DNA of 7,742 nucleotides, from NCBI GenBank assembly GCA_902783615.1, contig CACZRQ010000191.1, positions 1 to 7,742 of the forward strand, in the 5' to 3' direction. The notes under the pieces are model-generated. The model did no database searches. It saw only the letters and a program-made list of their open reading frames with translations, and had not been told where the DNA came from. Made by a program: the position numbers and the translations under genes. Within the stretch, counting starts at the first letter, position 1; every line of letters begins with the position of its first letter. Positions 1 to 5,655 of the stretch are shown one piece after another. This DNA is from an uncultured Bacteroidales bacterium (GTDB taxonomy: Bacteria; Bacteroidota; Bacteroidia; Bacteroidales; Bacteroidaceae).

Positions 1-192
1 TATGCCCGTCATGGGGTGAAGTTCAAGAGCGATGAGGAGATTCAGGCTTATTTCGACCGCCAGCCCTGGTATAAGGCCAGCGACAAGCCATCAGGGCTGA
101 CTGGCTTAGAGAAACTGAACGTGAGCCTGATCAAGTCGATGGAAGACCAGATAGCACAATTTGAAGAAGAAACACCTAATAATCAACAATAA
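1..192 (+). CDS. YARHG domain protein, C-terminal end (partial)
   Basis: The window opens inside this gene in frame 1; 63 residues are visible before the TAA at 190-192. The first five residues read YARHG, the signature that names the YARHG domain, and the following FKSDEEIQAYFDRQPWYK stretch (about residues 8-25) fits the rest of that short domain. The tail is charged and ends EEETPNNQQ. YARHG domains are thought to be extracytoplasmic and are often found at the C-terminus of envelope-attached proteins; their function is not established. The N-terminal part, and with it any signal peptide or partner domain, lies outside the window. The next gene starts 4 bases downstream on the same strand, so the two are probably co-transcribed. 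The domain call is fairly secure; the role of the whole protein cannot be given. Confidence 0.82.
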   Translation, partial: YARHGVKFKSDEEIQAYFDRQPWYKASDKPSGLTGLEKLNVSLIKSMEDQIAQFEEETPNNQQ

Positions 193-196
193 AGCA

Positions 197-3160
197 ATGC
201 TTAGTAAGCAAAATTTAAACAAGTTATACTTGCGCGACACCCAGTTTGCGAAGCTGATGACCAAGCGCATCTACAATGTATTGCTCATTGCCAACCCATA
301 CGACGCTTTCATGCTGGAAGACGATGGGCGCATTGAGGAGAAGATTTTCATCGAGTATTCATCACTATCGCTGCGCTACCCGCCCCGCTTCACGCAGGTG
401 ACCACCTACGAGGAGGCCATCGAGCAGTTGGCGATGTTGGAATACGACCTGGTAATCTGTATGCCTGGTACGGGCGACAACGAGACGTTTGGAGTGGCCC
501 GCAGCATCAAGATCCAGTATCCGAACATTCCAATGGTGATTCTGACACCTTTCAGTCATGGCATTACGAAGCGTATGGCGAACGAGGACTTGAGTGCGTT
601 CGACTATATGTTCTGCTGGTTGGGGAACACCGACCTGATTGTGTCGATCCTGAAAATGCTGGAGGACAAGATGAACCTGGAACACGATGTGCAGGAAGTG
701 GGCGTGCAGGTCATCCTGCTGGTGGAAGACGGCATCCGATTCTACTCGTCCATCTTACCTAATCTATATAAGTTCGTCCTGCAACAGAGCCAGGAGTTTG
801 CCGACGAGGCACTGAACGAGCACCAACGTACACTTCGCCTGCGTGGTCGTCCCAAGATTGCATTGGCCCGCACTTACGAAGAGGCGGTAAACATCTATGA
901 AAAATATAAGAATAATATATTAGGTGTAATCACCGATGTGCGCTTCCCGCAAGTAGCCGGACAGGAGAAAGACCCAATGGCGGGCATCAAGTTCTGCCAG
1001 CATGTGAGGAAGAACGATCCTTTCGTACCCCTCATCATCCAGTCAGCTGAGATTGAGAATACGCTGTATGCCAAGAAGTACAGGGCTGCATTCATCGACA
1101 AGAACTCGAAGCACATGGATCTTGACTTGCGGAAGATTCTGCGAGAGAAGGTGGGCTTTGGCGATTTCGTGTTCCGCAACCCACTGACGCATGAGAAGAT
1201 TGCTACGGTGAAGAATCTGAAGGAGTTGCAGCACATTCTGTTTGCCATTCCTACTGAGTCGTTCCTGTATCACATCAGCCGCAACCACATGAGTCGCTGG
1301 CTCTACTCGCGTGCCATCTTCCCCATTGCCGAGTTTCTGAAACCCATCACCTGGAACAGCTTGCAGGATGTGGATGCCCATCGAAAAATCATCTTCGACG
1401 CCATCGTGAAATACCGCAAGATGAAGAACCAGGGTGTGGTAGCCATCTTCAGGCGCGACCGCTTCGACAGTTACTCCAACTTTGCCCGCATTGGCGAAGG
1501 CTCATTGGGAGGCAAGGGGCGTGGTCTGGCGTTTATCGACAACTTCCTGAAAAGGCATACGGAGTTTGAAGAGTTCGACAATGCCCGCATCATGGTGCCC
1601 AAGACGGTGGTATTGTGTACGGATGTATTCGACGAGTTCATGACCACGAACAACCTTTATCAGATAGCACTCTCGGATGCCGACGACGAAACCATCTTGA
1701 AGGTTTTCCTGAAGGCTCGACTGCCCGAACGCTTGGTTGAGGACTTCTTCACGTTCTTCGATGCAGTGAAGTCGCCTATTGCCATTCGTTCTTCTTCATT
1801 GTTGGAAGACTCTCACTATCAGCCTTTCGCAGGAATCTACAGCACCTATATGATTCCTTATCGTGATGATAAATATGAGATGTTGCGCATGTTGAGCGAT
1901 GCCATCAAGGGTGTGTATGCATCTGTGTATTTCAAGGATTCGAAGGCATATATGCAGGCCACGAGCAATGTGATTGACCAAGAGAAGATGGCGGTGATTC
2001 TGCAAGAGGTGGTTGGCACACAATATGGCGACCACTATTATCCATCGTTCTCAGGCGTGGGTCGTTCGCTGAATTATTATCCGTTGGGTGACGAGAAGCC
2101 AGAGGAAGGAACTGTCAGTTTGGCGTTGGGCTTGGGTAAGTATATCGTGGATGGTGGCCTGACGCTGAGATTCTCGCCTTATCACCCCAACAAAGTGCTG
2201 CAAACCAGCGAACTGGATTTGGCTCTGCGAGAGACACAGACGCGTTTCTATGCGCTTGACATGACTAACAACGGCCAGAACTTCTCCATCAACGATGGCT
2301 TCAACCTGCTGAAGCTAAGCGTGAAGGATGCCGAAAAGGATGGCTCGCTGAACTTCATTGCCTCGACATTCGACCCCTACGATCAGGTGATTCGTGATGG
2401 AATATACCCTGGAGGCAGAAAGGTGATTACCTTTGCCAATATCCTGCAGCACGACATCTTCCCCTTGCCTCGCATCTTGCAACTCTCGTTGAAATACGGA
2501 CAGGAAGAGATGCGTCGCCCTGTGGAAATTGAGTTTGCGGCTAAATTGGCCAAGGATCAGAATGAGGTGAGCACATTCTATCTGTTGCAAATCCGTCCCA
2601 TCGTGGATGCCAAGGAGAACTTAGAGGAGGATCTGTCGCTGATACCAGAAGATCAGCTGCTGCTGAAATCGAACAATTCGCTGGGTCATGGCATCATGAA
2701 CGAGATTCAGGATGTGGTGTATGTGAAGACTGACAATTATAATGCACAGAACAACCAGGCCATTGCATGGGAGATTGAGAAGCTGAACCAACAGTTCCTG
2801 AACGAGGACAGGAATTATATCCTGATTGGTCCTGGACGTTGGGGAAGCAGCGACACTTGGCTGGGCATCCCCGTAAAATGGCCTCACATCAGTGCAGCTC
2901 GCATCATCGTGGAGGCTGGCTTGACGAACTATCGCGTTGACCCAAGTCAGGGAACGCATTTCTTCCAGAACCTGACATCGTTTGGCGTGGGCTATTTCAC
3001 CATCAATGCCTACATGAATGATGGCATTTATAATCAGGAGTTCTTGAATGCGCAACCTGCTGTGCAGGAAACAACCTACCTGCGCCATGTGCACTTCGAC
3101 ACACCTTTGGTGGTGAAGATGGATGGCAAGAAGAAAACAGGCATTGTGATGATGCCATAA
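197..3160 (+). CDS. Receiver-domain / PEP-synthase-type ATP-binding domain protein
   Basis: A 987-residue protein from ATG 197; an in-frame TTG at 161 and an ATG at 257 are alternatives. I prefer 197 because it follows the upstream stop by 4 bases and keeps the LYLRDTQFAKLM segment that I recall as conserved in Bacteroidetes relatives. Residues about 25-160 resemble a receiver domain, but the expected phosphoacceptor site (YDLVICMP, 83-90) has no aspartate in place. Residues about 172-315 form a better receiver domain: E177-D178, D247 in ITDVRFP, and K302. Residues about 430-805 match the ATP-binding domain of PEP synthase/PPDK: GEGSLGGKGRG (433-443), IRSSSLLED (530-538), EIE (777-779) and QIRP (798-801). 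The end carries GPGRWGS (878-884) and GTHFFQNL (919-926), a conserved C-terminal segment of unknown function. The swivelling phosphohistidine domain and the PEP/pyruvate barrel are absent, so naming it PEP synthase would mislead. It probably binds ATP and may phosphorylate or sense a target under receiver control; this is inference. No signal peptide or membrane segment is seen, so it is likely cytoplasmic. Confidence 0.88.
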   Translation: MLSKQNLNKLYLRDTQFAKLMTKRIYNVLLIANPYDAFMLEDDGRIEEKIFIEYSSLSLRYPPRFTQVTTYEEAIEQLAMLEYDLVICMPGTGDNETFGVARSIKIQYPNIPMVILTPFSHGITKRMANEDLSAFDYMFCWLGNTDLIVSILKMLEDKMNLEHDVQEVGVQVILLVEDGIRFYSSILPNLYKFVLQQSQEFADEALNEHQRTLRLRGRPKIALARTYEEAVNIYEKYKNNILGVITDVRFPQVAGQEKDPMAGIKFCQHVRKNDPFVPLIIQSAEIENTLYAKKYRAAFIDKNSKHMDLDLRKILREKVGFGDFVFRNPLTHEKIATVKNLKELQHILFAIPTESFLYHISRNHMSRWLYSRAIFPIAEFLKPITWNSLQDVDAHRKIIFDAIVKYRKMKNQGVVAIFRRDRFDSYSNFARIGEGSLGGKGRGLAFIDNFLKRHTEFEEFDNARIMVPKTVVLCTDVFDEFMTTNNLYQIALSDADDETILKVFLKARLPERLVEDFFTFFDAVKSPIAIRSSSLLEDSHYQPFAGIYSTYMIPYRDDKYEMLRMLSDAIKGVYASVYFKDSKAYMQATSNVIDQEKMAVILQEVVGTQYGDHYYPSFSGVGRSLNYYPLGDEKPEEGTVSLALGLGKYIVDGGLTLRFSPYHPNKVLQTSELDLALRETQTRFYALDMTNNGQNFSINDGFNLLKLSVKDAEKDGSLNFIASTFDPYDQVIRDGIYPGGRKVITFANILQHDIFPLPRILQLSLKYGQEEMRRPVEIEFAAKLAKDQNEVSTFYLLQIRPIVDAKENLEEDLSLIPEDQLLLKSNNSLGHGIMNEIQDVVYVKTDNYNAQNNQAIAWEIEKLNQQFLNEDRNYILIGPGRWGSSDTWLGIPVKWPHISAARIIVEAGLTNYRVDPSQGTHFFQNLTSFGVGYFTINAYMNDGIYNQEFLNAQPAVQETTYLRHVHFDTPLVVKMDGKKKTGIVMMP

Positions 3161-3162
3161 CG

Positions 3163-3190
3163 ATTGAGGCTCCCTGCTGGGAGCCTCAGT
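3163..3190. terminator. Bidirectional terminator hairpin
   Basis: TGAGGCTCCC (3165-3174) pairs perfectly with GGGAGCCTCA (3179-3188) around a TGCT loop, a 10-bp stem that weaker pairs can extend to 3163-3190. It lies just after the stop of the receiver/ATP-binding gene and 2 bases before the stop of convergent rfbB. The following T-runs are short on both strands (GTCTTTATC on +), so termination strength is uncertain, but position and symmetry suggest that it serves both genes. Confidence 0.8.
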
Positions 3191-3192
3191 CT

Positions 3193-4332
3193 TTATCTGT
3201 TACCATACATCTGGTCATAGTATTTCTGATAGTCGCCGCTGGTAACCTGCTCCACCCAATCCTGATGATTCAGGTACCACTCGATGGTCTTTACGATACC
3301 CACCTCGAAACGGGTCTCTGGATACCAACCCAATTCATTCTTGATCTTCGTGGGATCGATGGCATAACGCTGATCGTGGCCCAAGCGATCTTTCACGAAG
3401 GTAATCAAGTCATCATTAATCCAACTGATGTCAATCTGTCCGTCGGCATCCATCACTTGTTTCTTCAGTACTTGGCGATATGCTGGTTTCTCTTCCATCA
3501 TCCTGCGGATGGTACTGATGGTGAGCTTCACAATCTCAAGGTTGGTTTTCTCGTTGTGTCCACCCACATTATACACCTCACCCGCACGTCCGTTAGATAC
3601 TACCATATCGATGGCTTTGCAGTGGTCTTCCACGTAGAGCCAGTCGCGCACATTGCTGCCATCGCCATATACAGGCAGTTGTTTTCCTTCTAAAATATTC
3701 TTGATAATCAATGGGATCAACTTTTCAGGGAAGTGATAAGGACCATAATTATTGCTGCAACGAGTAGTTGATACCGGCATCTTGTAGGTGTCGCGATAAG
3801 CCTGTACCACCATATCGGCAGAAGCTTTTGAAGCACTGTAAGGGCTATGCGGACAGATAGGTGTGGTTTCCACGAAGTAACCCTCAGCACCTAAAGCACC
3901 ATACACCTCATCTGTTGACACCTGATGGTAGCGAACGCCCTCACGCCAAGTGGGATAGCCATGTTCGTCCTTGCCAGTTACCCAAGCCTTGCGAGCAGCA
4001 TCCAACAGGTTCTGTGTACCCAAAATGTTGGTTTGCAGGAACAGCTGCGGGTTCTCGATACTGCGATCCACATGACTCTCGGCAGCGAAGTTCACCACAT
4101 AGTCGAAATTGAACTTGGCAAAGAGTTCATCCACCAACGCACGGTCGCAGATGTCGCCCTTCACGAAGAAGCAACGTTCATCGTCGATGTCAGCAGCGAT
4201 CGTGCCCAGGTTTCCCGCATAAGTCAGCGCATCCAGCACCACGAGTCTCACATCGCTGTGCTTCTGCAACATATATTTCACAAAATTAGAGCCGATAAAG
4301 CCGGCAGCTCCTGTTACAAGATAAGTCTTCAT
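3193..4332 (-). CDS. rfbB: dTDP-glucose 4,6-dehydratase
   Basis: RfbB (RmlB) converts dTDP-glucose to dTDP-4-keto-6-deoxyglucose in the cytoplasm, the second step towards dTDP-L-rhamnose and other deoxysugars for surface polysaccharides. It is an extended SDR enzyme. The NAD-binding motif GAAGFIG is at residues 8-14, the STDEVYG segment with catalytic D141-E142 at 139-145, and the Y165-x3-K169 pair in PYSASK. RCSNNYGPYHFPEKLIPL (191-208) and the GDGSNVRDWLYVEDH stretch (223-237) are typical of substrate-binding RmlB loops. At 379 residues it is slightly longer than the enterobacterial enzyme (about 360); the extra residues lie around 280-312, ahead of the conserved GHDQRYAID (318-326). ATG 4330-4332 gives the standard MKTYLVTGAAGF N-terminus. 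It follows rfbA by 26 bases on the same strand, so the two very likely form one transcript. The identification is secure. Confidence 0.96.
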   Translation of the reverse strand: MKTYLVTGAAGFIGSNFVKYMLQKHSDVRLVVLDALTYAGNLGTIAADIDDERCFFVKGDICDRALVDELFAKFNFDYVVNFAAESHVDRSIENPQLFLQTNILGTQNLLDAARKAWVTGKDEHGYPTWREGVRYHQVSTDEVYGALGAEGYFVETTPICPHSPYSASKASADMVVQAYRDTYKMPVSTTRCSNNYGPYHFPEKLIPLIIKNILEGKQLPVYGDGSNVRDWLYVEDHCKAIDMVVSNGRAGEVYNVGGHNEKTNLEIVKLTISTIRRMMEEKPAYRQVLKKQVMDADGQIDISWINDDLITFVKDRLGHDQRYAIDPTKIKNELGWYPETRFEVGIVKTIEWYLNHQDWVEQVTSGDYQKYYDQMYGNR

Positions 4333-4358
4333 AATGAATGTATAATGATAATGAATAA

Positions 4359-5234
4359 TTACATTTTATGATTGTCGGCCAAATCAATGAGATATTGACC
4401 GTATGCAGTCTTGCTCAAACGTTCTCCCAAAGTGCGTAAATGCTGGGTACTAATCCAACCATTACGCCACGCAATCTCCTCAATGCAGCTCACATACATG
4501 CCCTGACGGTTCTGGATGGTAGCCACAAAGTTGGAGGCATCCAGCAGACTGTCGCTGTTTCCTGTATCCAACCAGGCAAAACCACGTCCGAACACCTCTA
4601 CATGCAGATTTCCTTCAGCCATATACAGTTTGTTGAGGTCGGTAATCTCATACTCCCCACGGGCAGAAGGCTTTAACGATGCCGCTTTATCTGTAACCGT
4701 ATGGTCATAGAAATACAGTCCAGGCACCGCATAGTTGCTCTTGGGCTTGGCAGGCTTCTCTTCCAGCGAAATGGCTTTGCCGTCAGCATCGAGTTCCACC
4801 ACTCCGTATGCGCGAGGGTCTTTCACATAATAGCCAAAGATGCAGGCACCCGTTTCTCGTTTGGCAGCATTCTTCAGCAACTGTCCGAAGCCTCTGCCAT
4901 AAAACAGGTTATCACCCAGAATGAGGCATCCTGGTCCTCCTTGCAGGAAATCGGCACCCAGCACAAATGCCTGTGCCAGTCCGTTGGGCTGCTCCTGAAT
5001 CTTATACTCGAAATGCATGCCCAGCTCCTCGCCAGTGCCTAAGAGTTCACGAAACATCGGCAAGTCGCGAGGGGTGGAGATCACCAGCACCTCTCGAATA
5101 CCAGCCAGCATCAAGGTTGACAAGGGGTAATAAATCATGGGCTTGTCATAAACAGGCATAATCTGTTTGGAGATTGCCTTCGACAGCGGATAAAGACGCG
5201 TAGCACTACCACCTGCAAGAATGATACCTTTCAT
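4359..5234 (-). CDS. rfbA: Glucose-1-phosphate thymidylyltransferase
   Basis: RfbA (RmlA) joins dTTP and glucose-1-phosphate to give dTDP-glucose and pyrophosphate, the entry step of dTDP-deoxysugar synthesis. The 291 residues match the normal family length and show no gaps. The nucleotide-binding loop GGSATRLYP is at residues 8-16, with Ala11 where many homologues have Gly. SKQIMPVYDKPMIYYPLS follows at 22-39. The metal-binding aspartates are expected at D108 (ILGDN, 105-109) and D223 (WLDTG, 221-225); EEKP is at 158-161 and GEYEITDLN at 193-201. The short form starting MKGIILAGG is chosen; a GGAGG sequence 4 bases upstream of the ATG supports this start. It is first in a two-gene unit with rfbB. 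The rfbC and rfbD genes, often beside these in other bacteria, are not in the window. The identification is secure. Confidence 0.96.
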   Translation of the reverse strand: MKGIILAGGSATRLYPLSKAISKQIMPVYDKPMIYYPLSTLMLAGIREVLVISTPRDLPMFRELLGTGEELGMHFEYKIQEQPNGLAQAFVLGADFLQGGPGCLILGDNLFYGRGFGQLLKNAAKRETGACIFGYYVKDPRAYGVVELDADGKAISLEEKPAKPKSNYAVPGLYFYDHTVTDKAASLKPSARGEYEITDLNKLYMAEGNLHVEVFGRGFAWLDTGNSDSLLDASNFVATIQNRQGMYVSCIEEIAWRNGWISTQHLRTLGERLSKTAYGQYLIDLADNHKM

Positions 5235-5238
5235 GATT

Positions 5239-5243
5239 CCTCC
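5239..5243 (-). promoter_or_regulatory. Strong Shine-Dalgarno site of rfbA
   Basis: On the - strand GGAGG lies 4 bases before the rfbA ATG (GGAGGAATCATG). Strong anti-16S matches are uncommon in Bacteroidetes and none of the other complete genes here has one. It fixes the rfbA start. Confidence 0.75.
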
Positions 5244-5253
5244 GTTTTTACTT

Positions 5254-5272
5254 TTTGCATATTATTTGCAAA
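5254..5272. repeat. Inverted repeat over the rfbA transcription start
   Basis: TTTGCA (5254-5259) and TGCAAA (5267-5272) form a perfect 6-base inverted repeat around a 7-base AT spacer. It overlaps the predicted -7 element and start point of the rfbA promoter, where an operator could lie. TTTGC is also part of promoter sequence in this group, so the symmetry may be partly incidental. Confidence 0.4.
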
Positions 5273-5299
5273 TATCCGAAACTTTTCCGAAACAACAAA
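5269..5299 (-). promoter_or_regulatory. Candidate promoter of rfbA-rfbB
   Basis: On the - strand, TTTG (5296-5299) is followed after 19 bases by GATATTTG (5269-5276). This fits the Bacteroidetes -33 TTTG / -7 TAnnTTTG pattern with one mismatch in the -7 element. Transcription would begin near 5262, giving a leader of roughly 28 bases that contains the Shine-Dalgarno site. The surrounding AT-rich stretch (about 5245-5340) is consistent with a promoter. This is a pattern match only. Confidence 0.5.
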
Positions 5300-5342
5300 G
5301 CTTTTATAACCTTATTTTATATTGGAATACGAAAAAAGACGC

Positions 5343-5358
5343 CAAAGACTCTCCCCCT
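5343..5358 (+). repeat. 16-base direct repeat, copy 1
   Basis: CAAAGACTCTCCCCCT here is identical to 5571-5586. Both copies are followed within a few bases by TTAGCAA (5362-5368 and 5586-5592), so the similarity extends beyond the exact match. Copy 1 lacks the G-run that turns copy 2 into a hairpin. Confidence 0.85.
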
Positions 5359-5371
5359 AAGTTAGCAAACT

Positions 5372-5398
5372 CAAGTGTCGCAAGTGACAAAAGTGTTA
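5372..5398 (+). repeat. Three imperfect 9-base tandem units
   Basis: CAAGTGTCG, CAAGTGACA and AAAGTGTTA lie head to tail, with AAGTG recurring at exact 9-base spacing (5373, 5382, 5391). No gene covers this stretch, so the period does not reflect a repeated tripeptide. The significance is unknown. Confidence 0.55.
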
Positions 5399-5466
5399 CA
5401 TAATAGCCTCGTTAGGGAGTTTATTACTCAGCTTGTTAGCGTACTTGCTAGACTTTATGTATTATA

Positions 5467-5558
5467 TGATGCTGAAAGCATCAACCTTATAGTAGCCGCG
5501 GGTTCGAAGAACCTGCGGAATACGATGATCCATCTATAATTGCACTCTGAAAGAGTGC
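5467..5558. repeat. Three consecutive GAA-triloop stem-loops
   Basis: Hairpin A: TGATGCT (5467-5473), loop GAA, AGCATCA (5477-5483), 7 bp perfect. Hairpin B: CCGCGGGTTC (5496-5505), loop GAA, GAACCTGCGG (5509-5518), 10 bp with one G-T pair. Hairpin C: GCACTCT (5542-5548), loop GAA, AGAGTGC (5552-5558), 7 bp perfect. The stems are unrelated in sequence while the loop is the same each time, which argues against chance. Such arrays could be read as RNA structures, or as single-stranded DNA hairpins of the kind recognised by IS200-like/RAYT transposases; the second is an inference from REP biology. I recall similar hairpin strings between genes of other Bacteroidales. Confidence 0.75.
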
Positions 5559-5570
5559 CCCAACATCTTT

Positions 5571-5655
5571 CAAAGACTCTCCCCCTTAGCAAGGGGGTTG
5601 CTCTCCCCCGATAACGGGGGAGCTAGGAGGGGGTGACCCTCCGTCAGGAGGGGGA
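5571..5655. repeat. C/G-rich palindrome cluster (second 16-mer copy included)
   Basis: It begins with the second CAAAGACTCTCCCCCT (5571-5586). Three stems follow: CCCCCTT (5581-5587) with AAGGGGG (5591-5597), loop AGC; CTCCCCCG (5603-5610) with CGGGGGAG (5615-5622), loop ATAA; GGAGGG (5626-5631) with CCCTCC (5637-5642), loop GGTGA. AGGAGGGGG occurs at 5625-5633 and again at 5646-5654. Alternative long-range pairing between C-runs and G-runs is possible. The cluster overlaps the last codons and stop of cca. Stems followed by no clear U-run make intrinsic termination doubtful, although the structure could stabilise the 3' end of cca mRNA. Confidence 0.75.

Larger units (their letters stand above)
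5343..5655. repeat. Composite intergenic repeat island
   Basis: About 310 bases between rfbA and cca hold no gene but dense repeat structure. In order: CAAAGACTCTCCCCCT at 5343-5358, a 9-base tandem repeat (5372-5398), an AT-richer stretch with an imperfect pair CTTGTTAG (5432-5439) / CTTGCTAG (5445-5452), three GAA-loop stem-loops (5467-5558), a second copy of the 16-mer at 5571-5586, then C/G palindromes to about 5655. From memory, C-rich/G-rich palindromes of this sort are scattered between genes in Prevotella and relatives, comparable to REP/BIME elements of enterobacteria. No transposase lies in the window. The exact outer boundaries cannot be set from a single copy. Confidence 0.7.

Noticed and set aside
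2621..3094. 157-residue open frame on the - strand
   Set aside because: It lies wholly antisense to the conserved C-terminus of the receiver/ATP-binding gene and has no recognisable domain.
197..3160. Annotation as phosphoenolpyruvate synthase
   Set aside because: Only the ATP-binding domain is shared; the phosphohistidine domain and the PEP/pyruvate barrel required for that reaction are missing.
5221..5403. 60-residue open frame on the + strand at the rfbA promoter
   Set aside because: It crosses the promoter, AT-rich leader and start of the repeat island, with low-complexity composition and no family resemblance.
5496..5518. GGTTCGAA inside hairpin B resembles a tRNA T-arm
   Set aside because: No acceptor stem, D-arm or anticodon arm can be placed around it, and the loop is only three bases; it is one of three similar GAA-loop hairpins.
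5581..5622. Intrinsic terminator for cca
   Set aside because: Stable stems are present, but on the - strand they are not followed by a U-run; they fit better as part of the repeat family, although some 3'-end role is possible.
5343..5655. Possible CRISPR array
   Set aside because: The repeats differ in length and type and are not evenly spaced, there are no unique spacers of uniform size, and no cas gene is present.
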